Assembly: GCA_947044405.1 (NCBI GenBank)
Contig: CAMRHE010001108.1
Location: 62,001 to 126,000, forward strand
Length of the DNA: 64,000 nt
Direction of reading: 5' to 3'
DNA from: Leptodactylus fallax
Taxonomy: Eukaryota; Chordata; Amphibia; Anura; Leptodactylidae
The position numbers were made by a program, and so were the translations under genes. Under the pieces are notes generated by a model. That model had not been told where the DNA came from and searched no databases. It was given only the letters and a program-made list of their open reading frames with translations. Below are positions 25,201 to 36,400 of this stretch, piece by piece (position 1 is the first letter of the stretch; the number at the start of each line of letters is the position of its first letter).

Positions 25201-26133
25201 CAACATCCAGAAGGAAGCTGCGTGGATGCTGTCCAACGTCACTGCTGGGCGGCAGGACCAGATCCAGGAGGTGATCGGCCATGGCCTCGTTCCCTTAATC
25301 ATAGACATCCTCAGGAAGGTGAGTCCCTCACACCAAGCAATACGTCTGGACTAACTCGTACTGTGAGTCTATCTCTGCATTGGTGATTTGACTCCAGGTT
25401 CTCCTGGCTGGCACCACTAGGGGGAGCAGTGTGCCTACAGACTTGGCTAGTCCTGCTGCACTGAGCGACCCCTAGTGGCCAGTGGTTTTGCGTTAGTATT
25501 CACACCTCACTCCTCTTGCTTGCAGGGTGATTACAAGACTCAGAAGGAAGCTGTATGGGCAATTACCAACTACACCAGTGGTGGCACCATAGAGCAGATC
25601 ATCTACCTGGTGCAGACGGGTGTGATCGAGCCCTTGTGTAACCTGCTGTCTGCCAAGGACAGTAAGATAGTGCTGGTCATCCTGGATGCCTTTAGCAATA
25701 TCTTCACGGTAAGTAATGCCCCTCCCCAGGTCGCTACTAGTCGTGTCCCCAATGGTGGCTGCTTATAACCCCCACCCGTATCCTGCAGGCTGCCGAGAAG
25801 CTGGGGGAGACGGAGAAGCTCTGCTTAATGGTGGAGGAGTGCGGCGGCCTAGACCGTATTGAGGCCCTGCAGTCCCATGAGAACGAGCAGGTGTACAAGG
25901 CGTCGGCCTCGCTGATCGAGAAATACTTTGCCGCAGAGGTGAGGGGGGAGTGTTACTGTCTGAGGTGGGTGGGGGGCACTTCCCACAATCCCCTGCTCCA
26001 GCAGACCTCTATAGGGGTTAATATAAACTCTGTTTCCTTGCAGGAGGAGGAGGAAACTCTGGCCCCTGAAGCCAATGCTGACAGCTACAACTTCCAGGTC
26101 CCCAACGGCACGCACACCACCTTCAACTTCTGA
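22216..26133 (+). CDS. kpna2: Importin subunit alpha (karyopherin alpha-2), frameshifted in exon 7
   Basis: This is the adaptor that binds classical nuclear localisation signals and carries cargo with importin beta through nuclear pores. Coding exons are 22216-22281, 22358-22498, 23613-23701, 24102-24370, 24553-24647, 24722-24984, 25085-25318, 25526-25708, 25789-25938 and 26044-26133 (TGA). All introns are GT-AG and phases match throughout. The product would be about 526 residues, like vertebrate KPNA2 (about 522-529). The N-terminal importin-beta-binding region (residues about 10-60) has RRRR and [10 protein letters not shown] clusters. ARM repeats follow, with NLS-groove W/N pairs at W140/N144, W182/N186 and W229/N233. 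The acidic tail starts EEEE and ends TFNF. The starting [20 protein letters not shown] closely matches frog importin alpha-1. In exon 7 a C run (24785-24790) has six C where seven are needed, giving TAG at 24791-24793 (codon 244). Sequence is clean on both sides, so a base-calling error or a very recent allele is more likely than an old pseudogene. Confidence 0.95.
22649..23182. mobile_element. MITE-like element with inverted ends in kpna2 intron 3
   Basis: The left end AGGGTTCACACTACCGTTG and the right end CAACGGTAGTGTGAACGCCC are inverted copies, about 530 bp apart. The inside repeats words such as AACGGACACTA, GTCCGTTA and TAACGGAC on both strands. There is no transposase. The size and long inverted ends fit a non-autonomous DNA transposon, possibly hAT-like, but I could not define a target-site duplication. 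Confidence 0.7.
23314..23518. mobile_element. TTAA-flanked short element in kpna2 intron 3
   Basis: It begins TTAAAGGGAGTCTGTCACCA and ends ACACCATCCCTTTAA, so the outermost 8 bp are a perfect inverted pair (TTAAAGGG/CCCTTTAA). TTAA target sites are typical of piggyBac-type DNA transposons. At about 205 bp with no coding capacity, it fits a MITE. Similar TTAAAGGG sequence occurs near 3053. Confidence 0.55.
25407..25484. mobile_element. Short palindromic element with paired CTCF-like motifs, kpna2 intron 8
   Basis: CTGGCTGGCACCACTAGGGG on the left is mirrored by CCCCTAGTGGCCAG on the right, about 45 bp apart, so the segment is a small fold-back. Each arm has a CCACTAGGGG core like the CTCF consensus (CCACNAGGGGGC), in opposite directions. 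The flanks look like dispersed anuran repeat sequence. Binding is inferred only from the motif. Confidence 0.45.
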
Positions 26134-26440
26134 GCACTTTATGCCTGTCTTGTCTTTTCTATGTGACTCTGCACTTTCCTCTGCCCCTTCCTCCCCCTGT
26201 GACTCTGTACATACTGTGAATCTTTACATCTATGTAAATAGTTTTATTTCTCGTCCCCCCCCCCCCCCCACTTGTATTTGTTCTTCCTGTAGACTCCTCT
26301 CTGTCTGCAGCCGGTTATACTGGGGCCTCTGGTTTTGTGGATGTTTTACAGTTTTTTCTTCCTCTGGTGCCTTTGTTTGTGTGTAAGGTTGGGTGGTGGT
26401 GGGGGGGGGTTAAATTAACCTTGGTGGGTTTTTCCCCTTT
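26134..26440 (+). other. kpna2 3'UTR (start)
   Basis: Sequence after the TGA is T-rich and includes TGTAAATAGTTTTATTTC and a C15 run (26255-26269). No AATAAA polyadenylation signal is visible before the G-rich tract, so the transcript end cannot be set. ATTAATTATTTTTTTATTTTG just after the tract (26548-26570) is a weak candidate zone. Confidence 0.6.
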
Positions 26441-26640
26441 GGGGGGGGGGGGTGGGGGGGGGGGGGGGGGGTGGGGGGGGGGGGGGGCGGGGGGGGGGGG
26501 GGGGGGGGGGGGTCACAAATTTATTGTGTAATGGAAAAGGGTAAAAATTAATTATTTTTTTATTTTGTTGTTGGTGTGGTGTGGTGTGTGGTGGTGGGGG
26601 GGGCGGGAGTGTGGGGGGGGTGGGGGGGGTAAATAGAGGG
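26396..26640. repeat. Long G-homopolymer tract downstream of kpna2
   Basis: Positions 26441-26512 are almost pure G, interrupted by single T or C. Shorter G runs occur at 26399-26409 and 26598-26630, with GTGTGGTGTGG simple sequence between. Such tracts are prone to length errors in sequencing, so the exact length is uncertain. Confidence 0.9.
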
Positions 26641-26662
26641 GGTTAGTATATATATTGTTGGT

Positions 26663-27830
26663 GGTGCACAGTGACTGCACTAGCAGAATAGTGAGCGCAG
26701 CTCTGGAGTATAATACAGGAAAGAAGAAGAGAAAGGGGCCAGAGAAAGGGGGGCCGGAGAAAACAGGATAAGTAATGTAATGTATGTACACAGTGACTGC
26801 ACTAGCAGAATAGTGAGCGCAGCTCTGGAGTATAATACAGGATAAGTAATGTAATGTATGTACACAGTGACTGTACCAGCAGAATAGTGAGCGCAGCTCT
26901 GGAGTATAATACAGGATAAGCAATGTATGTACACAGTGACTGTACCACTAGCAGAATAGTGAGCACAGCTCTGGAGTAAAAAACAGGAAAAGTAATGTGG
27001 TTTGAAATCCAATGTGTGTACACAGTGACTGTACCAGCAGAATAGTGAGCGCAGCTCTGGCGTATAATACAGGATAAGTAATGTATGTACACAGTGACTG
27101 TACCAGCAGAATAGTGGGGGGAGCTCTGGTGTAGAATACAAGAGAAAAAAAAAAGGGACACAAGGACAGCAAGAGCAGAAGAGGGGGCGGGGCAGGGGGA
27201 GAAAAAAAGAGAAAAGAGGGGATGCGCACACAGGGTGAGCGGGACAGGAAAAGAGTGCGCAGCGGGGGAGACAAAACAAGGAAGAAAGCGGGGACCGCAC
27301 AGGAAAAAAAAAGAAAAAAGGAAGCCCCCAAATGTAATGTATGTACACAGTGAATGTACCAGCAGAATAGTGAGTGCAGCTCTGGAGTATAATACAGGAT
27401 GTAACCTCAGGATCAGTACAGGATAATAATGTAATGTAATGTACACAGTGACTGTACCAGCAGAATAGTGAGCGCAGCTCTGGAGTATAATACAGGATAA
27501 GTAATGTAATGTATGTACACAGTGACTGTACCAGCAGAATAGTGAGCGCAGCTCTGGAGTATAATACAGGATGTAACTCAGGATCAGTACAGGATAAGTA
27601 ATGTAATGTATGTACACAGTGACTGTACCAGCAGAATAGTGAGCGCAGCTCTGGAGTATAATACAGGATAAGTAATGTAATGTATGTACACAGTGACTGT
27701 ACCAGCAGAATAGTGAGTGCAGCTCTGGAGTATAATACAGGATAAGTAATGTAATGTATGTACACAGTGACTGTACCAGCAGAATAGTGAGCGCAGCTCT
27801 AGAGTATAATACAGGATGTAACTCATTATG
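26663..27830. repeat. ~74-bp tandem repeat (anuran dispersed type)
   Basis: About a dozen copies of a roughly 74-bp unit containing ACACAGTGACTGTACCAGCA and GAATAGTGAGCGCAGCTCTG, then GAGTATAATACAGGATAAGT. Some copies carry an extra GTAACTCAGGATCAGTACAG segment, giving an alternating longer unit. I recognise this as a minisatellite-like repeat found in many frog loci. Minus-strand frames (YTPELRSLFCWYSHCVHTL) over it are repeat translations, not a gene. Confidence 0.9.
27125..27335 (+). other. Polypurine insert within the 74-bp array
   Basis: About 200 bp almost wholly of A and G on the + strand (AGAGAAAAAAAAAAGGGACA, GAGGGGGCGGGGCAGGGGGA, GGAAAAAAAAAGAAAAAAGG) interrupts the array between two recognisable units. 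It has no open frame with known domains and no similarity to the flanking unit. Confidence 0.8.
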
Positions 27831-28219
27831 TTCAGGTGCAGTGAGGTATATTATGGGGAAGGGTCTAGTATGTTGGTACAGAAGGGCACTTTGTATGAAT
27901 TCCTTGCTCTTCTGCTGTTTTCACATCCTGAAGACTTCTCTATGGCAGTATTTAGTCTCCTCTAGTGCACACGTTCCCAGTGTTTGCTGCAGGAGTTTCT
28001 GAGGACTTGGTAGTGAATCGTCTTGTCCTGAACCACAACCTCTGGAATACATAAAGCTGCATCCAATGTGAGGAGTAACTTGTGCTGCCATACACAGGGC
28101 GGCCACCTCTCCAGACTAGTCATACACATTAAGCCTAGATATAGGAGGAGGCTGTGGTCTCCCCTCCAGACTCCTAGTAGCAGCTTGTCTCCCCAAACAG
28201 TCTCTGACCAGCTTTAGGC

Positions 28220-28220
<1 letters not shown>
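27831..28220. other. Intergenic sequence, no gene seen
   Basis: Single-copy-looking DNA between the 74-bp array and a TA microsatellite. Short open frames have no recognisable domain. Confidence 0.5.

Positions 28221-28272
<52 letters not shown>
28221..28272. repeat. (TA)n microsatellite
   Basis: About 25 dinucleotide copies, bounded by GGCCTATAT and AGACCAGAAATG. Confidence 0.95.
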
Positions 28273-28274
<2 letters not shown>

Positions 28275-28448
28275 CAGAAATGCAGAACTTCTGCTTTGAG
28301 TCTTATTCACACACTGACTTACACCTCTAGAATACATACAGATATAACTTAATGCCTCTCTAGAATAGTGGTGTATACTTAATGTGATGGAGTGACACCC
28401 CTCAACCCCCTCCCCCATAGCTACACCCCTGATTCTAGAGCGGGGATA

Positions 28449-28575
28449 GGCAACCCTTGGCACTCCAGCTGCTGTGGAACTACAACTCCCAGCATCCTTT
28501 TTTTAAGCTGCCTACAGAAATGAATGGAATATGCTGGGAATTGTAGTATCAGCGCAGCTGGGATGCCAAAGTTGA
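28449..28575. mobile_element. Fold-back MITE with ACTACAACTCCCAGCAT arms
   Basis: The left arm GGCAACCCTTGGCACTCCAG with CTACAACTCCCAGCAT is mirrored on the right by ATGCTGGGAATTGTAGTATC and GGATGCCAAAGTTG. The whole is about 127 bp with a short T-rich centre. This is a very common non-autonomous hAT-like element type in frog genomes, as far as I recall. There is no coding capacity. Confidence 0.75.
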
Positions 28576-29159
28576 TCGTCAGATTCCACACAGATGCAGT
28601 TTAATAATCTGAGCGCAATCTCCATGTGTTTACGCCAGAGGATTGTCTGCACTGATACACTGTAGCAAACCCTCAGCTGTGAGGTGCTCAGGATGCTCAA
28701 TGTCCCTCGCACCAAGCAGAGGTCTGAGGGTGCGATGTGAGCATGTGGCCAGCAGAGGGCAGTCCATTGATGTGTAACGGGCGAGCACTAGCAGTATCCT
28801 GAGTGTCTCTCACATAGTAGCGGCGCAGCAGGAATGGGCCGTTATATGGCATTCTCTAAGATGTAGTATTTGCTCTGTCCCTCAGAGGTGACTGAGGCCA
28901 CAGGCTGGGGTCCTGGTTACCTGCCATAGATGTCCGCTCAGGCCTATCTGTATAAGGGTCACTGCCCCACTGACTTCCAGTTTCCCAGAATGCGGCCTCA
29001 AATGACTTCATCGATGTTGCGACATTATTGGGGTTTGTGCCGCAGGGCTGGCGACAGACGGGAACGCCTGCAAGTGAAAAGAACGAAAAATATTCTCTGC
29101 AGGGATTACAGGGCGGCCGCCCCAGACTGGCGAGGATTGTGCAATTGTCCTGACAGCTG
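28576..29159. other. Intergenic sequence with a dispersed AAACCCTCAGCTGTGA element
   Basis: No supported gene. GCAAACCCTCAGCTGTGA at about 28664-28681 recurs as ACAAACCCTCAGCTGTGA near 59831-59848 in smurf2 intron 1, so both belong to a dispersed repeat family. The rest appears single copy. Confidence 0.5.
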
Positions 29160-29957
29160 CTCATAATACCCCCCATATAATATATATGTAAAATAATTAT
29201 ATGACATCACAGCTCTGCTCACCCCCCCTATATAATATTTGTAAAATAATTATATATATGACATCACAGCTCTGCTCATCCCCCCATGTAATATATATGT
29301 AAAATAATTATATGACATCACAGCTCTGCTCACCCCCCCATATAATATATGTAAAATAATTATATATATGACATCACAGCTCTGCTCACCCCCCCATGTA
29401 ATATATATGTAAAATAATTATATGACATCACAGCTCTGCTCATCCCCCCTATATAATATATGTAAAATAATTATATATATGACATCACAGCTCTGCTCAT
29501 CCCCCCCCATATAGTATATATGTAAAATAATTATATGACATCACAGCTCTGCTCATCCCCCCTATATAATATATGTAAAATAATTATATATATGACATCA
29601 CAGCTCTGCTCCCCCCATATATATATGTAAAATAATAATTATTGACATCACAGCTCTGCTCACCCCCCCATGTAATATATATGTAAAATAATTATATGAC
29701 ATCACAGCTCTGCTCATCCCCCCCCATATAGTATATATGTAAAATAATTATATGACATCATAGCTCTGCTCATCCCCCCATATAATATATATGTAAATTA
29801 TGACATCACAGCTCTGCTCACCCCCCCCATATTATATGTAAAATAATTATATGACATCACAGCTCTGTTCACCCCCTCATGTAATATATATGTAAAATAA
29901 TTATATATATGACATCACAGCTCTGCTCACCCCCCATATATATGTAATATGTATGTA
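29160..29957. repeat. ~57-bp AT-rich/C-run minisatellite
   Basis: About 14 copies. Each has GACATCACAGCTCTGCTCA, a C run of 5-9, then an AT-rich part (ATATATGTAAAATAATTATA). Length changes are in the C run and in the number of AT steps. The GACATCACAGCTCTGCTC part is almost unchanged. Confidence 0.93.
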
Positions 29958-30257
29958 TATATAATGAAACCACCCTATTATCATTACACCCCAATGTCCT
30001 CTCCCGCATCCTGTAGACCCAGACAAATCAGTGATAATTCCTTATAACCCCCCAAATGTCCCTGTACACACTGATATGCCCCATACACCCCATTGTCTCC
30101 ACCAAACCAGGTGGTGACCCCACTCTCACCCATATTCCTGTCATCGTCTGCATATGCTCGGGTGTGCCCCTTTCTCCTGTGTACACCCAGTTACACCCTA
30201 TACAGTGATTGTGCCCCTTACCATCAAGGTGTCTAGAGAGCGCATTCACCACTATAG
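29958..30257. other. C-rich spacer before the TATGTACCCC array
   Basis: No gene. The + strand is C-rich with scattered TACACCCC words (ATACACCCCATTGTCTCCAC, GTTACACCCTATACAGTGAT) that resemble unamplified forms of the following array unit. Confidence 0.5.
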
Positions 30258-33100
30258 GCCTGTACACCCCTACACCCCCCTCTATGTACCCCTACCCACC
30301 CTCTATGTACCCCTACCCACCCCCTCTATGTACCCCTACCCACCCCCCCCCCCCCCCCCCCCCCCTCTATGTACCCCTACCCACCCTCTATGTACCCCTA
30401 CCCACCCCCTCTATGTACCCCTACACCCCCTCTATGTACCCCTACGCACCCTCTATGTACCCCTACCCCACCCCACCCCCTCTATGTACCCCTACCCACC
30501 CCCCCCTCTATGTACCCCTACGCACCCTCTATGTACCCCTACGCACCCCTCTATGTACCCCTACGCACCCCCTCTATGTACCCCTACGCACCCTCTATGT
30601 ACCCCTACGCCCCCTCTATGTACCCCTACCCACCCCCTCTATGTACCCCTACGCCCCCTCTATGTACCCCTACCCACCCCCTCTATGTACCCCTACACCC
30701 CCTCTATGTACCCCTACGCACCCTCTATGTACCCCTACGCACCCTATGTACCCCTACGCACCCCATGTACCCCTACGCACCCTCTATGTACCCCTACGCA
30801 CCCTCTATGTACCCCTACACCCCCTCTATGTACCCCTACACACCCCCTCTATGTACCCCTACGCACCCCCTCTATGTACCCCTACGCACCCCCTCTATGT
30901 ACCCCACACCCCCCTATGTACCCCTACCCCCCCTCTATGTACCCCTACACCCCCTCTATGTACCCCTACCCACCCTCTATGTACCCCTACGCACCCTCTA
31001 TGTACCCCTACGCACCCTCTATGTACCCCTACGCCCCCTCTATGTACCCCTACCCCCCTCTATGTACCCCTACGCACCCTCTATGTACCCCTACGCACCC
31101 TCTATGTACCCCTACACCCCCTCTATGTACCCCTACACCCCCTCTATGTACCCCTACACCCCCTCTATGTACCCCTACACACCCCCTCTATGTACCCCTA
31201 TACCCCCTCTATGTACCCCTACGCACCCTCTATGTACCCCTACACCCCCTCTATGTACCCCTACCCACCCTCTATGTACCCCTACCCACCCCCTCTATGT
31301 ACCCCTACCCAACCCTCTATGTACCCCTACGCACCCCCAATATGTACCCCTACCCACCCCCTCTATGTACCCCTACCCACCCTCTATGTACCCCTACGCA
31401 CCCCCAATATGTACCACCACCCCCCCCCCCCCCCCCCCCATGTACCCCACCCCCTCTATGTACCCCTACCCACCCTCTATGTACCCCTACGCACCCTCTA
31501 TGTACCCCTACGCACCCCCAATATGTACCCCTACCCACCCCCTCTATGTACCCCTACCCACCCTCTATGTACCCCTACGCACCCTCTATGTACCCCTACG
31601 CACCCTCTATGTACCCCTACACCCCCTCTATGTACCCCTACGCACCCCCTCTATGTACCCCTACGCACCCTCTATGTACCCCTACACCCCCTCTATGTAC
31701 CCCTATCCACCCCCCCTCTATGTACCCCAACACCCCCTCTATGTACCCCTACACACCCCCTCTATGTACCCCTATACCCCCTCTATGTACCCCTACGCAC
31801 CCTCTATGTACCCCTACCCACCCCCTCTATGTACCCCTACACCCCCTCTATGTACCCCTACCCACCCTCTATGTACCCCTACCCACCCCCTCTATGTACC
31901 CCTACCCGCCCACCCAACCCCAACCCTCTATGTACCCCTACGCACCCCCAATATGTACCCCTACCCACCCCCTCTATGTACCCCTACCCACCCTCTATGT
32001 ACCCCTACGCACCCTCTATGTACCCCTACCCACCCCCTCTATGTACCCCTACCCACCCCCTCTATGTACCCCTACCCAACCCTCTATGTACCCCTACGCA
32101 CCCCCAATATGTACCCCTACCCACCCCCTCTATGTACCCCTACCCACCCTCTATGTACCCCTACGCACCCTCTATGTACCCCTACCCACCCCCTCTATGT
32201 ACCCCTACCCACCCCCTCTATGTACCCCTACCCAACCCTCTATGTACCCCTACGCACCCCCAATATGTACCCCTACCCACCCCCTCTATGTACCCCTACC
32301 CACCCTCTATGTACCCCTACGCACCCCCAATATGTACCCCTACCCACCCCCTCTATGTACCCCTACCCACCCTCTATGTACCCCTACCCACCCTCTATGT
32401 ACCCCTACGCACCCTCTATGTACCCCTACGCACCCTCTATGTACCCCTACCCCCCACCCCCTCTATGTACCCCTACCCACCCCCTCTATGTACCCCTACC
32501 CACCCTCTATGTACCCCTACCCTCCCCCTCTATGTACCCCTACGCACCCCCTCTATGTACCCCTACCCACCCTCTATGTACCCCTACCCACCCTCTATGT
32601 ACCCCTACGCCCCCTCTATGTACCCCTACGCACCCTCTATGTACCCCTACCCACCCCCTCTATGTACCCCTACCCACCCCCTCTATATACCCCTACCCAC
32701 CCTCTATGTACCCCTACGCACCCCCAATATGTACCCCTACCCACCCCCTCTATGTACCCCTACGCACCCTCTATGTACCCCTACGCACCCTCTATGTACC
32801 CCTACACACCCTCTATGTACCCCTACCCACCCCCTCTATGTACCCCTACGCACCCTCTATGTACCCCTACCCACCCCCTCTATGTACCCCTACCCACCCC
32901 CTCTATGTACCCCTACCCACCCTCTATGTACCCCTACGCACCCTCTATGTACCCCTACCCACCCTCTATGTACCCCTACACCCCCTCTATGTACCCCTAC
33001 CCACCCCCTCTATGTACCCCTACCCACCCCCTCTATGTACCCCTACCCACCCCCTCTATGTACCCCTACCCACCCTCTATGTACCCCTACACACCACCAG
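30258..33100. repeat. C-rich 19-23-bp minisatellite (CTCTATGTACCCCTACNCAC)
   Basis: About 130-140 copies of CTCTATGTACCCCTACGCAC plus C, with CACC/CC length variants giving 19, 21 and 23 bp. A few AATATGTACC variants and two long C runs (30342-30364, 31418-31439) occur. All three + frames are open for 926-984 codons (SMYPYPP, LCTPTHP, LYVPLPT). Three equally open frames argue against coding. Confidence 0.96.
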
Positions 33101-33407
33101 TGATTTAACTCTCTACTCTGCGCCCCATTGTATTTTCTGCACCTGTTAAGTACCCCAAATACCCTGCTCACCCCTGTAAGTGCCCCTTATTCTACCGCAA
33201 ATACCTCCCTGTAACACTCACATGCCATCATTTTTATCTGGAACACCCACCACTTCTTTTGTACAACTCACTACTCCCCGTACACCCGCTGGTGCCCCTA
33301 AAATCCTCAATGCCTCCTCCACCCTTCTATATGCTCCATACACGCCAATACACCCATGTGCATGCCCAAGACCCAATTACTCCTCATATACCCTCCGCTA
33401 TACCCCA
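33101..33407. other. C-rich spacer between two C-rich arrays
   Basis: Non-repeated, C- and T-rich + strand with words such as CCATACACCCCCTCCTCCCC. No gene. It resembles the unexpanded background from which both flanking arrays could have arisen. Confidence 0.5.
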
Positions 33408-36400
33408 TACACCCCCTCCTCCCCATTACACCCCTCTATGTGCCCGCAGTTCCCCCTACTCCCCATTACACCCGTCTCTGTGCCCGCAGTGCCCCCTCCT
33501 CCCCATTACACCCCTCTATGTGCCCGCAGTGCCCCCTCCTCCCCATTACACCCGTCTCTGTACCCCCTCCTCCCCATTACACCCGGCTCTGTGCCCGCAG
33601 TGCCCCCTCCTCCCCATTACACCCCTCTATGTGCCCGCAGTGCCCCCTCCTCCCCATTACACCCGTCTCTGTGCCCCCCTCCTCCCCATTACACCCGGCT
33701 CTGTGCCCGCAGTGCCCCCCTCCTCCCCATTACACCCCTCTATGTGCCCGCAGTGCCCCCTCCTCCCCATTACACCCGTCTGTGCCCGCAGTGCCCCCTC
33801 CTCCCAATTACACCCGTCTCTGTGCCCGCAGTGCCCCCTCCTCCCCATTACACCCGTCTCTGTACCCCCCTCCTCCCCATTACACCCGTCTGTGCCCACA
33901 GTGCCCCCTCCTCCCAATTACACCCGTCTATGTGCCCGCAGTGCCCCCTCCTCCCCATTACACCCGTCTATGTGCCCGCAGTGCCCCCCCTCCTCCCCAT
34001 TACAACCCTCTATGTGCCCGCAGTGCCCCCTCCTCCCCATTACACCCGTCTATGTGCCCGCAGTGCCCCCTCCTCCCCATTACACCCGTCCATGTGCCCG
34101 CAGTGCCCCCTCCTCCCCATTACACCCCTCTATGTGCCCGCAGTGCCCCCTCCTCCCCATTACACCCGTCCAAGTGCCCGCAGTGCCCCCTCCTCCCCAT
34201 TACACCCGTCTATGTGCCCGCAGTGCCCCCTCCTCCCCATTACACCCCTCTATGTGCCCGCAGTGCCCCCTCCTCCCCATTACAACCCTCTATGTGCCCG
34301 CAGTGCCCCCTCCTCCCCATTACACCCGTCTATGTGCCCGCAGTGCCCCCTCCTCCCCATTACACCCGTCCATGTGCCCGCAGTGCCCCCTCCTCCCCAT
34401 TACACCCGTCTATGTGCCCGCAGTGCCCCCTCCTCCCCATTACACCCCTCTATGTGCCCGCAGTGCCCCCTCCTCCCCATTACACCCGTCTCTGTGCCCA
34501 CAGTGCCCCCTCCTCCCCTTACACCCGCTCTGTGCCCGCAGTCCCCCTCCTCCCCATTACACCCGTCTCTGTGCCCGCAGTGCCCCCTCCTCCCCATTAC
34601 ACCCCTCTATGTGCCGCCTCCTCCCCATTACACCCCTCTATGTGCCCACAGTGCCCCCTTCTCCCCATTACACCCCTCTATGTGCCCCCTCCTCCCCATT
34701 ACACCCGTCTCTGTGCCCGCGGTGCCCCCCTCCTCCCCATTACACTCGTCTGTGCCCGCAGTGCCCCCTCCTCCCCATTACACCCATCCATGTGCCCACA
34801 GTGCCCCCTCCTCCCAATTACACCCGTCTATGTGCCCGCAGTGCCCCCTCCTCCTCATTACACCCATCCATGTGCCCGCAGTGCCCCCTCCTCCCCATTA
34901 CACTCGTCTGTGCCCGCAGTGCCCCCTCCTCCCCATTACACCCGTCTATGTGCCCGCAGTGCCCCCTTCTCCTCCCCATTACACCCATCTGTGCCCGCAG
35001 TGCCCCCTCCTCCCCATTACACCCGTCTCTGTGCCCGCAGTGCCCCCTCCTCCCCATTACACCCGTCTCTGTGCCCGCAGTGCCCCCTCCTCCCCATTAC
35101 ACCCGTCTCTGTGCCCCCTCCTCCCCATTACACCCGTCTCTGTGCCCCCTCCTCCCCATTACACCCGTCTCTGTGCCCCCCTCCTCCCCATTACACCCGT
35201 CTCTGTGCCCCCTCCTCCCCATTAAACCCGTCTCTGTCCCCTCCTCCCCATTACACCCGTCTCTGTGCCCCCTCCTCCCCATTACACCCGTCTCTGTGCC
35301 CCTCCTCCCCATTACACCCGTCTCTGTGCCCCCTCCTCCCCATTACACCCGTCTCTGTGCCCGCAGTGCCCCCTCCTCCCCATTACACCCGTCTCTGTGC
35401 CCGCAGTGCCCCCTCCTCCCCATTACACCCGTCTCTGTGCCCGCAGTGCCCCCTCCTCCCCATTACACCCGTCTCTGTGCCCCCTCCTCCCCATTACACC
35501 CGTCTCTGTGCCCGCAGTGCCCCCTCCTCCCCATTACACCCGTCTATGTGCCCGCAGTGCCCCCTCCTCCTCATTACACCCATACATGTGCCGCAGTGCC
35601 CCCTCCTCCCCATTACACTCGTCTGTGCCCGCAGTGCCCCCTCCTCCCCATTACACTCGTCTGTGCCCGCAGTGCCCCCTCCTCCCCATTACACCCGTCT
35701 ATGTGCCCGCAGTGCCCCCTCCTCCCAATTACACCCGTCTGTGCCCGCAGTGCCCCCTTCTCCTCCCCATTACACCCGTCTGTGCCCGCAGTGCCCCCTC
35801 CTCCCCATTACACCCGTCTGTGCCCGCAGTGCCCCCTCCTCCCCATTACACCCGTCTCTGTGCCCGCAGTGCCCCCTCCTCCCCATTACACCCGTCTCTG
35901 TGCCCCCTCCTCCCCATTACACCCGTCTCTGTGCCCCCTCCTCCCCATTACACCCGTCTCTGTGCCCGCAGTGCCCCCTCCTCCCCATTACACCCGTCTG
36001 TGCCCGCAGTGCCCCCTCCTCCCCATTACACCCGTCTCTGTGCCCGCAGTGCCCCCTCCTCCCCATTACACCCGTCTCTGTGCCCGCAGTGCCCCCTCCT
36101 CCCCATTACACCCGTCTCTGTGCCCCCTCCTCCCCATTACACCCGTCTCTGTGCCCCCTCCTCCCCATTACACCCGTCTCTGTGCCCCCTCCTCCCCATT
36201 ACACCCGTCTGTGCCCGCAGTGCCCCCTCCTCCTCCTCCCCATTACACCCGTCTCTGTGCCCGCAGTGCCCCCTCCTCCCCATTACACCCGTCTCTGTGC
36301 CCGCAGTGCCCCCTCCTCCCCATTACACCCGTCTCTGTGCCCGCAGTGCCCCCTCCCTCCCCATTACACCCGTCTCTGTGCCCGCAGTTCCCCCCTCCCC

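Noticed and set aside
22216..26133. kpna2 as a processed or old pseudogene
   Set aside because: Introns, splice sites, a promoter and all other codons are intact. Only one base in a C run is wrong.
26680..27765. 361-codon minus-strand ORF (YTPELRSLFCWYSHCVHT repeats)
   Set aside because: It is a translation of the 74-bp dispersed repeat, with no conserved domain.
30258..33100. Interstitial telomere repeat
   Set aside because: CCCCTACCCAC is not the vertebrate CCCTAA hexamer and the period is 19-23 bp.
30154..33149. Proline/tyrosine-rich 926-984-codon + strand ORFs (mucin- or collagen-like)
   Set aside because: Three overlapping frames are equally open because the unit is about 21 bp with no stops. 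No signal peptide or promoter is seen.
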